The notes under the pieces were generated by a model. The model saw only the letters and a list, made by a program, of their open reading frames with translations, was not told the DNA's origin and made no database searches. Made by a program: the position numbers and the translations under genes. Of a stretch of 64,000 nt of DNA, positions 16,341-24,657 are shown piece by piece (position 1 is the first letter of the stretch; every line of letters begins with the position of its first letter). The stretch is from QKTW01 sp052161885. GTDB lineage: Bacteria > Bacteroidota > Bacteroidia > Chitinophagales > Chitinophagaceae. Where the stretch lies: positions 3,162,001 to 3,226,000 of the forward strand of contig CP197396.1 of NCBI GenBank assembly GCA_052161885.1, read 5' to 3'.

Positions 16341-17124
16341 TCAGCGCTTCGTTTATAAAGATTTCAGAATGTTCCGTTCTTTTAACCAGGAACTCAGTGT
16401 AGATTTTCCGCAGCGCATCTCCCGATGCGTCTTCAGGTCCGCCGGTAAGCCAGTCTTCTGGTATCACAGACACAATACCTTCCAGTTTTTCCGGTGTAAG
16501 CAATTGGCGGAATTCCTTGTCCACAGTTTCCAGGTCATTGGCAAAAGGCAGCAGTACATGGTCTTTTACCTGTACAAAAGGGCGCATTGCCTGTTCCTCC
16601 CAGTTGTGCCAGGAATGGTGGAAATACAATGCAGCACCATGATCTATCAGCCACAACTCATTGTGCCAGGTAAGCATATTGGTGTTACGTGCCGTACGGT
16701 CTACATTCATCAGCAGGCAATCCAGCCAGACAATCTTCGAAGCCAGCAGAGAGTCCGGTTTGGTAACTACAGGATCAAAAGTTATAGAGCCGGAGAGATA
16801 ATGTAGTGCAAGGTTAAGCCCTGTGCTGGCTTTAAGCAGGTCCTGTATCTCCTCGTCCGGTTCGGTGCGGCCGAAAGCGCTGTCCAGTTCTGCAAAAACT
16901 ATTTCCGGCACGCTTAATCCCAGCGCCCGGGCAGTTTCCCCGCCAATTATTTCAGCAATCAGTGCTTTAACGCCCTGCCCTGCACCGCGGAATTTCAGTA
17001 CATAGCTGAATCCGTCATCGGCCTCGGCAATTGCCGGCAGCGACCCGCCTTCGCGCAGCGGCATCACATAGCGTACCACCTGTACGGTCCTGAGCTCCGG
17101 CCGTGTATTATTTATCGTTTCCAA
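16318..17124 (-). CDS. HipA-like (HipA_2) kinase family protein
   Basis: A 268-residue protein with a HipA-type kinase fold but without the N-terminal HipA subdomain. Visible sites are YVLKFRGAGQG with a nucleotide-binding Lys44, catalytic NVDRTARNTN with Asp142 and Asn147/149, and the metal-binding IDHGAAL with Asp161. The opening VQVVRYVMPLREGGSLPAIAEADDG is characteristic. The likely start is the TTG at 17124; there is no in-frame ATG closer to the expected N-terminus. It is coupled to DUF3037 by overlap. There is no HipB-like HTH antitoxin nearby, so it is not a classical HipBA toxin-antitoxin unit. Targets are unknown. Confidence 0.82.
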   Translation of the reverse strand: METINNTRPELRTVQVVRYVMPLREGGSLPAIAEADDGFSYVLKFRGAGQGVKALIAEIIGGETARALGLSVPEIVFAELDSAFGRTEPDEEIQDLLKASTGLNLALHYLSGSITFDPVVTKPDSLLASKIVWLDCLLMNVDRTARNTNMLTWHNELWLIDHGAALYFHHSWHNWEEQAMRPFVQVKDHVLLPFANDLETVDKEFRQLLTPEKLEGIVSVIPEDWLTGGPEDASGDALRKIYTEFLVKRTEHSEIFINEALNARKSLI

Positions 17125-17258
17125 AATCGGTTTTTGTATTGTAAATGCGAAATTTAAAGCATCTTTCCGACATTGACAGTCACCGGGTTTAAAAGAGCCT
17201 GACAGAATACTTTAACATTGCATTTGGCAGTGTTTCGGCACATCCCGGAAATGCCCTT

Positions 17259-17266
17259 TATATTTG
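17259..17266 (+). promoter_or_regulatory. Candidate -7 element upstream of rfbH
   Basis: TATATTTG matches TAnnTTTG. It lies 102 bp before the rfbH start codon, leaving a leader of roughly 95 nt. No clear TTG -33 partner is visible. Confidence 0.4.
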
Positions 17267-17368
17267 CATCGCCTGAACGTTTTGCCGGGGCGGGAAAAAT
17301 ATATCGCCGGAACAGGTAAAAACGCCGGGATGTCGCTATGATGCAGTGACAATCAAACAGAAACAACA

Positions 17369-18673
17369 ATGCATTTAAAAAATATAGATCATCAGCTGAA
17401 ACCCTTACTGGAGGAAGCAGCGGCACGGAACATTCAGCAAACCATTATACCCGGTACCAATTACATACCTGTAACCGGCAAAGTTCTGGACACCGATGAT
17501 ATCCTGCATGCCGTAGATGCTTCCCTGGACGGATGGCTTACCACCGGACGCTATGGTAACCAGTTTGAAAAGGAATTTGCACGTTATTTCGGCAGTCGCT
17601 TTTCACTTCTTGTCAACTCTGGTTCTTCGGCCAATCTTGTCGCTTTTTATGCGCTTACATCTCCCAAGCTCGGCGACCGCGCATTGCAGCCAGGTGATGA
17701 AGTAATAACGGTAGCCGCGGGTTTCCCTACTACCGTAAACCCGATGGTACAATATGGCTGTATCCCCGTTTTTGTAGATGTGGATATTCCTACCTATAAT
17801 ATCAAAACGGAGCTTATTGAAGCTGCTATATCGCCCAAAACAAAGGCAATTATGCTGGCACATACATTGGGTAATCCGTTCAATCTCTCTGTAGTGATGG
17901 AGATTGCAAAACGTTATAACCTATGGGTGATTGAGGACGATTGCGATTCACTGGGCGCCACTTACGACGGTAAAAAGACCGGTACGTTCGGTGATCTGGC
18001 TACAGTATCTTTCTACCCTGCGCATCACATTACTATGGGTGAAGGCGGCGCAGTGCTGATCAATAATGCTTCTTTAAAGAAAATTGCTGAGAGCTTCCGC
18101 GACTGGGGCCGTGACTGCTGGTGTGAGCCGGGCAAAGACAATACCTGCGGAAAACGCTTTGATCAGTGTCTGGGTGAGCTGCCCTGTGGCTATGATCATA
18201 AATACACATACTCTCATATCGGTTTTAACCTGAAGGTGACAGATATGCAGGCAGCAGTAGGTGTAAGCCAGCTAAAAAAAGCGGACAGATTTGTTGCAAA
18301 AAGGCGGGAAAACTTTGCCATGCTATACGAACGCATGAAAGAATTCGAAGAGCACTTCATCCTGCCGGAACCTACGCCCAACAGCGATCCCAGCTGGTTC
18401 GGATTTATGCTTACTATAAGGGAAGGCAGCCATATAGACCGTAATAGCCTGGTGCGTTATCTTGAGGAACAGAAAATAGGTACACGCCTGCTGTTTGCGG
18501 GCAATCTTACCAAGCAACCCGCGTATAAGGATATCCAGAAACGCGTAGTGGGTGAACTTACCAATACAGACATTATTATGAACCGCTCTTACTGGCTGGG
18601 AGTATGGCCCGGCCTGCATGCAGAACATTACGATTATATTGCCGGAAAGATCCGAGATTATATCAAAAAGTAA
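17369..18673 (+). CDS. rfbH: CDP-4-keto-6-deoxyglucose 3-dehydrase (RfbH/E1 family)
   Basis: A 434-residue PMP- and [2Fe-2S]-dependent sugar dehydrase making 3,6-dideoxyhexoses. It has the aminotransferase fold, but the PLP-binding Lys is replaced by His220 (SFYPAHHITMGEGG), the diagnostic change of the E1/AscC/DdhC group. A Cys cluster follows (Cys250, 252, 260, 267, 273 in CWCEPGKDNTCGKRFDQC), as needed for the iron-sulphur centre. C-terminal NRSYWLGVWPGLHAEHYDYI is typical. In known pathways it needs CDP-glucose 4,6-dehydratase and a reductase (E3); none is in this window, so it stands alone between kinase and sigma-factor genes. It would supply a dideoxy sugar for a surface polysaccharide. 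Confidence 0.9.
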   Translation: MHLKNIDHQLKPLLEEAAARNIQQTIIPGTNYIPVTGKVLDTDDILHAVDASLDGWLTTGRYGNQFEKEFARYFGSRFSLLVNSGSSANLVAFYALTSPKLGDRALQPGDEVITVAAGFPTTVNPMVQYGCIPVFVDVDIPTYNIKTELIEAAISPKTKAIMLAHTLGNPFNLSVVMEIAKRYNLWVIEDDCDSLGATYDGKKTGTFGDLATVSFYPAHHITMGEGGAVLINNASLKKIAESFRDWGRDCWCEPGKDNTCGKRFDQCLGELPCGYDHKYTYSHIGFNLKVTDMQAAVGVSQLKKADRFVAKRRENFAMLYERMKEFEEHFILPEPTPNSDPSWFGFMLTIREGSHIDRNSLVRYLEEQKIGTRLLFAGNLTKQPAYKDIQKRVVGELTNTDIIMNRSYWLGVWPGLHAEHYDYIAGKIRDYIKK

Positions 18674-18696
18674 ACAGCAGATGTTTAAAAGATAAT

Positions 18697-18726
18697 AGCA
18701 GGCCGGTTATTCCGCCTGCTTTTTTT
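18697..18726. terminator. Shared terminator of rfbH and the ECF sigma gene
   Basis: Stem AGCAGG(C)CGG / CCGCCTGCT with a single bulged C and a TTATT loop, followed by T7. It lies between convergent genes and overlaps the ECF stop codon. Confidence 0.8.
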
Positions 18727-20002
18727 ATGGCCGTATAAGCGCAAGTATTTTATCCCGGAGCATCTTTTTTTCCGCCTCAGAGCGGGTGAGTTTTATAGCG
18801 GTTTCAAAACTGGCAACGGATTGCTGCAGGTCATTAGTCCTCGAATATAATTCACCCAGCAAACTATGGTACAGGTAAAAAGATTCAAGCTTTTGCCGGT
18901 CCGGTATTTTAGCCAGTTCGTCGAGCGCCGCCTCTGCTCCGTGTACCTGCATCACCGCAACTGCTTTGTTCAATTCTGTAACGGGTGAGGGCGACAGACG
19001 GCAAAGCCAGTAATAGTAATCCAGTATCATTTTCCAGTTGGTATCTGCAAAACTCCTGGCGGTACAGTGTTCGTAAGCAATTGCTGCTTCAAGATGATAA
19101 GCACTTACCACATACCCTGAGGCTGCGCGGTTCATATAGTTATTGCCTTCCGCTATCAGCTCCTGGTTCCAGCGGCTGCGGTCCTGGAAAGGCAGGAGGA
19201 TGATTTCTCCTTCCGGCGTAAGGCGCGCATCGCTGCGCGATGCGTGAAAGCACATAAGCGCCATCAGCGCAAAAGCTTCCGGCAGTTGCGTATGTTCATT
19301 TTCCGTAAGGAGGCGGCATAAAGTCATTGCTTCCCGGATCAGGTCTGTGCGTATCAGCACTTCTGAGTGAGTAGAATTATAACCTTCGTTAAACAGGAGG
19401 TAAATAGAGTTGAGCACAGCGTCTGTCCTGCTTTGCAACTCACTCACAGAAGGTATGGCAGGTTTTACCTTTTTTGTACGGAAAAATTCTTTTGTACGAT
19501 ATAACCTCTTGGTAACTGTTTCTTCAGAAGTGAGAAAAGACCTCGCGATCTCTGCAGTACTGAACCCGCACAGGGTTTTCAGGATAAGCGTAATCTGGTT
19601 TTCGCCTGAAATACCCGGATGGCAGCAGGCATACATCATACGGAGCAGATCATCTTTTACCAGCTCTTCTTTCCAGAGATTATCCATAGCTGCAGCAGCC
19701 GTGTACCCGGATGTAAGCAGGGCCTTTTCTCCATCGCTGAAATCGTATTGTACTGAAAATTTATTGCGCCGCACAATATCTATTGCTTTGTTCTTGGCCA
19801 CACGAAACAGCCATGCAGAAGGATTATCGGGCAGCCCTTTCATGCTCCATACCTCCATTGCCTGCAGCAGCGTGTCCTGTACCACATCTTCGGCAGTCTG
19901 CAGGTTTTCCGTTCCGAATATACGGGTGAGCACGGCGACCATCTTCCCCCCTTCCCGGCGGAAGAGGTGATCCGTTATTGTAGTTATATCCTGCTGCTCC
20001 AA
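18725..20002 (-). CDS. ECF sigma factor with C-terminal DUF6596/TPR-like extension
   Basis: A 425-residue RNA polymerase sigma factor. The first 175 residues hold sigma-70 region 2 (AEDVVQDTLLQAMEVWSMKG; NPSAWLFRVAKNKAIDIVRR) and region 4 (LKTLCGFSTAEIARSFLTSEETVTKRLYRTKE). The remaining 250 residues are the long helical extension of the ECF42-like group (VLNSIYLLFNEGY; LMALMCFHASRSDAR; DRSRWNQELI; YYYWLCRLSPSPVTELNKAVAV), which replaces an anti-sigma factor as an in-built control. Members usually neighbour YCII/DGPF genes; none is seen here. The apparent start is TTG at 20002. Its targets are unknown. Confidence 0.9.
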   Translation of the reverse strand: MEQQDITTITDHLFRREGGKMVAVLTRIFGTENLQTAEDVVQDTLLQAMEVWSMKGLPDNPSAWLFRVAKNKAIDIVRRNKFSVQYDFSDGEKALLTSGYTAAAAMDNLWKEELVKDDLLRMMYACCHPGISGENQITLILKTLCGFSTAEIARSFLTSEETVTKRLYRTKEFFRTKKVKPAIPSVSELQSRTDAVLNSIYLLFNEGYNSTHSEVLIRTDLIREAMTLCRLLTENEHTQLPEAFALMALMCFHASRSDARLTPEGEIILLPFQDRSRWNQELIAEGNNYMNRAASGYVVSAYHLEAAIAYEHCTARSFADTNWKMILDYYYWLCRLSPSPVTELNKAVAVMQVHGAEAALDELAKIPDRQKLESFYLYHSLLGELYSRTNDLQQSVASFETAIKLTRSEAEKKMLRDKILALIRP

Positions 20003-20141
20003 TGTGAACCCTTATTATATTTTGTGCAAATCGCTTTTTTCGCCTCACTGAGACTGCATATCTACAACAAAGTTAAAATATGTTTTACAGCTTACCTTAT
20101 CAGCGCAGTTCACTTATCCGGATGTTGTGAAAAGATAATCT

Positions 20142-20834
20142 TCAGACCTGACCATCCATATTTTTCTCCAGCTCATCTGCCAGTTGTAATCTTGCCTCAT
20201 CTCCGGAACGGCGCAGCTCATTTATTACCTGCTGCATGTCGTATGCCGGTGCAGGATCATCTTTTTCGCTTTTCAGTGCCAGATCTGTTCTTTCAAACTG
20301 TTCCTTCAGCCAGTCGTTCACTTCGCAGTCAATCACCAGGTGAATACGGTCAACAGGGCTGTGGTTGGCAAGACGATGCGGGAGGCTGGCATTGATATAC
20401 CAGCACGTTCCTTCCTGCATATCCAGGCGGTCTCCATCGAGGTAAAATTCAACGAGCGGATGCGTTATTACCGGTATGTGCAGCCGCACTTCTCCTTCTT
20501 CAAAATTTAATCCCTGGTCACGATGTTCTTTAATAACAGCGCCTTGTTCCAGTTTCAGCAGGCGTACAGTTGTTTTAACACACAGGAACGATTCCAGCAC
20601 CGATTTTATATAGGGGCACATTTTAAGCAGCGCTGTGTCTTCAAACGGCTTGTGGTGCGACATGACTACGAGATTATTCTCCTCACCGCCCGGTGCCCGC
20701 AATGCAATGCCGCTCCAGTTACCTTCGTAATCTGCTCTATTAAAATGTGCTACCCAGGCAGATGTTACTGCGTTTACTTCCTGTTGCATTTGCTGCACAT
20801 CATATAAAAACGGAAAGCGGATATATTTTATCAT
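20142..20834 (-). CDS. Aspartyl/asparaginyl beta-hydroxylase-like 2OG oxygenase
   Basis: A 230-residue Fe(II)/2-oxoglutarate-dependent oxygenase. The double-stranded beta-helix core is clear: iron ligands His104 and Asp106 in KEHRDQG, VRLHIPVITHP, a third ligand His153 in INASLPHRLANHSP, and a 2OG-binding Arg163 in VDRIHLVIDC. The C-terminal 50 residues are a charged helical tail. Its ATG overlaps the TGA of the carbamoyltransferase gene by 4 bp (ATGA), so the two are translationally coupled and probably modify the same molecule. The substrate may be an amino-acid residue in a peptide or a small metabolite. Confidence 0.85.
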   Translation of the reverse strand: MIKYIRFPFLYDVQQMQQEVNAVTSAWVAHFNRADYEGNWSGIALRAPGGEENNLVVMSHHKPFEDTALLKMCPYIKSVLESFLCVKTTVRLLKLEQGAVIKEHRDQGLNFEEGEVRLHIPVITHPLVEFYLDGDRLDMQEGTCWYINASLPHRLANHSPVDRIHLVIDCEVNDWLKEQFERTDLALKSEKDDPAPAYDMQQVINELRRSGDEARLQLADELEKNMDGQV

Positions 20835-22540
20835 AGCGCTGTTTTTGTAAGCATATAATTATGTATCACCAACACATCGAGTGCGCAGGAAAGAAAAAAG
20901 TCAACGGCTTCAGCCGGTGTCTCTACAATGGGCATGCCACGCCGGTTAAAAGATGTATTGACCAATGCAGGTATACCGGAAGCTGTTTTAAATGCATGCA
21001 GTAACGCTGCAAATATGGGGTTGGTTTCTTCATCAACTGTCTGTACCCTGCAGGTACCATCTACGTGAATGATTCCCGGCAATACGCTTCGCCATTCATC
21101 TTTTATTTCGTCCACCAGTATCATGTAAGGACTTTCCCAGCCGTTCTTAAAAAGCAAATCCATATCCTCCTTCAAAACCGCCGGGGCAAATGGACGAAAA
21201 TCTTCCCGGAATTTAATGTTTGTATTGATATGCAGTTGTATGTCTCTTAAAGCTGGGCTTGCGAGTATACTTCTGTGCCCCAATGAACGCGGCCCGAATT
21301 CTGCCCCGCCCTGGAACCAGGCAACCACTTTTCCTTCAAAAAGATATACCGCAGTTTCATTTACAAAATCATCAGACCTTTTAACTTCAAACGACTTCCG
21401 CTCCGGATGATTGCAAAGGACGTCTTCGACCTCTGAGCGGGTATATTTTTTGCCCAGGGAAACGGAGTGTTTCTTTTTATGGACTATTTCATGCCCGAGC
21501 ACTTGCTGCCAGCCATAAAATGCACAACCGACAGCCAATCCGTTATCTCCTGCAGCCGGTTGCATATAAAGCTGTTTCACCAGGTTCTTTTTAAGCAGTA
21601 ATGCATTGGCTACCGCATTCAACGCAACGCCACCTGCATAGCACAATGCTTCCGCCGGGAACAGTTCCATCCGGCACTGCACTATATAGGCAACAGCTCT
21701 TTCGGTTTCTTTTTGCACCCATCCGGCAATATCAGCATAATGATTAAAGTTGCTTTTGAACATCTCGTAATCGTCTGCCGGAGTGTTCATAACAGCAAAT
21801 GATTCGTGTATTGTTTCTGCCTTTCCGTCCTGCAACAGGAATAAAGGCCTGCCTGCATATGTATTACTCCCGTAAGGCGCCAGCCCCATGAGCTTGCCGG
21901 CATCGTCGAGGTTGCCAAAGCAATAATTACTGGCTGCTGCATATACCCCACCGATAGAATCACTTGTAACAGGCATTCTGACTTTTCCCGGCAACGTATC
22001 AAAAAGCCTTACTTCAGAAAAATCTTTATAAAGGCATTGCATATTACCACCGGCATAATGATAGAAGCTATCTTTCTCACAGAAAAAACCGGTTTTATTT
22101 GTCCAGTGCTTCTGCGTGCGTTCGTCCGGCCAGTCGTCGCATTGCAATGCCGGGCTACCCGCGCCGTCTATTACCAGTACATTTGTTTTGCGGAACGGAC
22201 TTGTACCTATCGCACTCCATGCATGTGCCAGGTGATGGGAAATCGTAACAACAGGAACATCCGGGTGAAAGATTCTTTTACCGCGGTAGTAGCCCGGATC
22301 AATGTCTTTTTCAAAATTAGCTGCCTGTACAATAAGGGAAATATCTTCTATGCTTATGCCAAGCGCATCAAGACAATATTGTACGGCCGGAAGGTCATTG
22401 CCGCCGTCATGTTTTCTGCGCGTGATGCGTTCCTTCTCAATAGCAATGGCAATATCACCGTCTTTGAGTATACATGCCGAGCCATCATGAGACAGGCCTG
22501 TGCCCAGGATGTAAACGGGTTTTGTTTTCAATGGTATCAA
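20831..22540 (-). CDS. NodU/CmcH-type carbamoyltransferase
   Basis: A 569-residue O-carbamoyltransferase that uses carbamoyl phosphate and ATP. The N-terminal Kae1-like domain shows GLSHDGSACIL, a metal-binding SHHLAHAWSA, VIDGAG, and YAGGVALNAVANA. The C-terminal YrdC-like domain shows WFQGGAEFGPRSLGHRSILASP and VNTSFNRRGMPIVETP. The start appears to be TTG at 22540 (another TTG lies 9 nt downstream), supported by a -7 element 19 nt upstream. It heads a two-gene operon with the 2OG oxygenase. Family members carbamoylate antibiotics, Nod factors or sugars. No scaffold biosynthesis genes are nearby, so the acceptor is unknown. Confidence 0.92.
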   Translation of the reverse strand: MIPLKTKPVYILGTGLSHDGSACILKDGDIAIAIEKERITRRKHDGGNDLPAVQYCLDALGISIEDISLIVQAANFEKDIDPGYYRGKRIFHPDVPVVTISHHLAHAWSAIGTSPFRKTNVLVIDGAGSPALQCDDWPDERTQKHWTNKTGFFCEKDSFYHYAGGNMQCLYKDFSEVRLFDTLPGKVRMPVTSDSIGGVYAAASNYCFGNLDDAGKLMGLAPYGSNTYAGRPLFLLQDGKAETIHESFAVMNTPADDYEMFKSNFNHYADIAGWVQKETERAVAYIVQCRMELFPAEALCYAGGVALNAVANALLLKKNLVKQLYMQPAAGDNGLAVGCAFYGWQQVLGHEIVHKKKHSVSLGKKYTRSEVEDVLCNHPERKSFEVKRSDDFVNETAVYLFEGKVVAWFQGGAEFGPRSLGHRSILASPALRDIQLHINTNIKFREDFRPFAPAVLKEDMDLLFKNGWESPYMILVDEIKDEWRSVLPGIIHVDGTCRVQTVDEETNPIFAALLHAFKTASGIPALVNTSFNRRGMPIVETPAEAVDFFLSCALDVLVIHNYMLTKTAL

Positions 22541-22559
22541 TGGTGTGTTAGTCGTATCG

Positions 22560-22567
22560 CAAATCTA
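22560..22567 (-). promoter_or_regulatory. -7 element of the carbamoyltransferase operon
   Basis: On the minus strand this reads TAGATTTG, a match to TAnnTTTG, ending 19 nt before the TTG start at 22540. Its position supports the unusual start codon. Confidence 0.5.
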
Positions 22568-22750
22568 ATTTTTATTTTGAGTTTCGGGTAATAAGTATCA
22601 GGCCGGAAGTTTCGGGCATCAGGCTATTTTGGTGACTGTTTTTCAGATCTGATCTTTCAATACCCGCTATTGCCTGTCCATCATTCACCTTCATACACCG
22701 CTACATTTATGCTTCATAACGCATTTATTTCGCTCTACGGCTGCGACATT

Positions 22751-22768
22751 TTACATTTGACAATGTAA
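22751..22768. promoter_or_regulatory. lytS promoter with overlapping inverted repeat
   Basis: TTACATT-TGAC-AATGTAA is a perfect 7-bp inverted repeat. It contains a -7 element TACATTTG (22752-22759), 19 nt before the lytS start codon. A regulator binding here would cover the promoter. LytTR proteins usually bind direct repeats, so the binder may be another factor. Confidence 0.5.
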
Positions 22769-22778
22769 TCTTAACCTG

Positions 22779-23846
22779 ATGCAAAGCAAAAACCGTGAGA
22801 TAATTATACACGTGATCTGCTGTATTGCGTTTCTTACTGTACCACTATATTTTGAGCCGGGACCTGACAACCACGCCGGCATTACATTTAACAGTGGTAC
22901 AATACGGGACCTGTTTGGCTATTTCCTTACGTTGGTATTTTTTTATCTTAATTACTATCTCTTTATACCGGGATATTTTTTTAAGAAGCGCTACGTGACG
23001 TTTACCCTCTTTACGTTAGTATGCTTTGGCCTGGTCACTGTACTCCCCGTCTTACTGTTCCATGTAACTCCGGAGCATCATCATTTCGGCCCGCCGCATG
23101 ATATGGGGCATATGCCGCCGCAAGGCCCGGGAGGTGGTGCGGATGACGGCCCTGGCAATCACAGCTTCTTTATTGGCGACATAAGTCATAATATCTGGCG
23201 GTTTTCAGTGGTCTTTGCCGTTTCGCTGCTGCTGAAGATCAATGCGCAACTGAAACTTACACAAAAGGAGAAACTGAATGCCGAACTGTCCTATCTTAAA
23301 GCTCAGATCAATCCGCATTTCCTGTTTAACACACTTAACTCTATCTATGTCCTTGCGATAGAACAATCAAAGAATACAGCGGATGCCATTCTGCAGCTTT
23401 CAGGTATGATGCGCTACGTGATCAGCGAGGCCAATCATGATTTTGTGCCGCTGGAGCGCGAATTGAATTATATACGCAGCTATATTAAACTGCAGGAACT
23501 GCGGCTGGGAAACACAGTACAACTGTTTTTTGAAGTGACAGGTTCTCCCATTGGCAAAAAAATAACACCGCTCACGCTGATACCGTTTATAGAAAACGCA
23601 TTCAAACATGGTGTAAATCCGGAAGAAAATTCCGATATTAGGATACGCATCGTCATTGATGAACGTATACTGCGGATGGATGTGGTAAATAATAAAGTTC
23701 AGGTCGTGCAGGCAGAAGAAGAAAAAAGCGGGCTTGGAATAGAAAACACCAGAGGCCGTCTGCAGGTGCTGTACCCAGGCAAACATCTGCTGACCATTAA
23801 GGACGATGCGAAGGAATATTCCGTATCATTAATACTGGAACTTTAA
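22779..23846 (+). CDS. LytS-like sensor histidine kinase
   Basis: A 355-residue membrane kinase of the His_kinase (LytS/YehU) family. Four hydrophobic helices span about 8-23, 44-66, 74-96 and 136-153. Between helices 3 and 4 lies a loop rich in His, Pro, Gly and Met (about 99-129: HHHFGPPHDMGHMPPQ). The phospho-acceptor is His180 in AQINPHFLFNTLNSIY, followed by the typical LPLxxELxYIxxYIxLQxxR-like stretch and an HATPase with FIENAFKHGV and GLGIENTRGRL. The stop overlaps the ATG of the LytTR regulator (TAATG). The loop may bind a metal; that is inference. Confidence 0.92.
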   Translation: MQSKNREIIIHVICCIAFLTVPLYFEPGPDNHAGITFNSGTIRDLFGYFLTLVFFYLNYYLFIPGYFFKKRYVTFTLFTLVCFGLVTVLPVLLFHVTPEHHHFGPPHDMGHMPPQGPGGGADDGPGNHSFFIGDISHNIWRFSVVFAVSLLLKINAQLKLTQKEKLNAELSYLKAQINPHFLFNTLNSIYVLAIEQSKNTADAILQLSGMMRYVISEANHDFVPLERELNYIRSYIKLQELRLGNTVQLFFEVTGSPIGKKITPLTLIPFIENAFKHGVNPEENSDIRIRIVIDERILRMDVVNNKVQVVQAEEEKSGLGIENTRGRLQVLYPGKHLLTIKDDAKEYSVSLILEL

Positions 23847-24544
23847 TGCTGCAGGCGATTGCCATAGACGATGAACCACCCGCGCTGCGCCTCCTGGAGG
23901 CTTTCTGCAGCCAGTCTGCAGATATTGCATTGCAGAAGACATTTACGCAACCCGGAGAGGCATTGAAATACCTGCGCAAGTACCCGGTAGACCTCGTTTT
24001 CCTGGACATACAAATGCCTTCTATATCGGGCATAGACTTTGTAAATGCCATGCAGCAGGAAAATATCATGGTCATCTTTACTACAGCATACAGTGAGTAT
24101 GCCGTAGAAGGTTTTAACCTTAACGCGGTCGATTATCTTTTAAAACCATACAGTCCTGAACGTTTCATACAGGCAGTCGCAAAGGCCCGGGATTTTTACA
24201 ATTTTCAGCACCAGGCAGAAAAAACAAAACAGCAGGATCTTTTTATCCGTGCCGACTACAGCCTGGTTAAAATTCCTCTCACACAGATATTGTACATTGA
24301 AGGCCTTGGAGACTATCTGAAAATATATTGGGATGGGGGCAAGCCTGTTATAGCCCGCATGACCATGAAAACGATCATGGAAAGGCTGCCTGCAAAGGAT
24401 TTTGTACGAATACACAGATCATTCATCATACCTTTTCACCGCATTGAGCAGGTACGGAACAAGACCATTACACTTGCAGGCGGCACAGAGCTTCCTGTAG
24501 GCAGCAGCTACGAAGAAGACTTCTTCAGCAGGTTTCATGCCTGA
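23846..24544 (+). CDS. LytTR family response regulator
   Basis: A 232-residue two-domain response regulator. The receiver (1-118) has IDDEPP at the N-terminus, phospho-acceptor Asp54 in LVFLDIQMPSISG, Thr in TTAYSEYA, and Lys in YLLKPYSPE. The LytTR DNA-binding domain (about 135-230) shows ILYIEGLGDYLKIY, MTMKTIMERLP, FVRIHRSFII and LPVGSSYEEDF. It overlaps the kinase gene by 1 bp and is its cognate regulator. LytTR dimers bind two direct repeats about one to two turns apart. The dioxygenase gene 113 bp downstream may be a target or simply a neighbour. Confidence 0.93.
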   Translation: MLQAIAIDDEPPALRLLEAFCSQSADIALQKTFTQPGEALKYLRKYPVDLVFLDIQMPSISGIDFVNAMQQENIMVIFTTAYSEYAVEGFNLNAVDYLLKPYSPERFIQAVAKARDFYNFQHQAEKTKQQDLFIRADYSLVKIPLTQILYIEGLGDYLKIYWDGGKPVIARMTMKTIMERLPAKDFVRIHRSFIIPFHRIEQVRNKTITLAGGTELPVGSSYEEDFFSRFHA

Positions 24545-24657
24545 ATACGTTTACCGCAGGAAAAAACACGTTCGCCTCAATATTTTTACTGATACGATTA
24601 ATTACGGGAAGTTTATAAAACAATTCTTATTCAGTCATCCGATTAATTGTTTCTATT

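Noticed and set aside
16318..17124. Classical HipBA toxin-antitoxin module
   Set aside because: There is no HipB-like HTH gene next to the kinase, and the protein lacks the N-terminal HipA subdomain; the partner is DUF3037.
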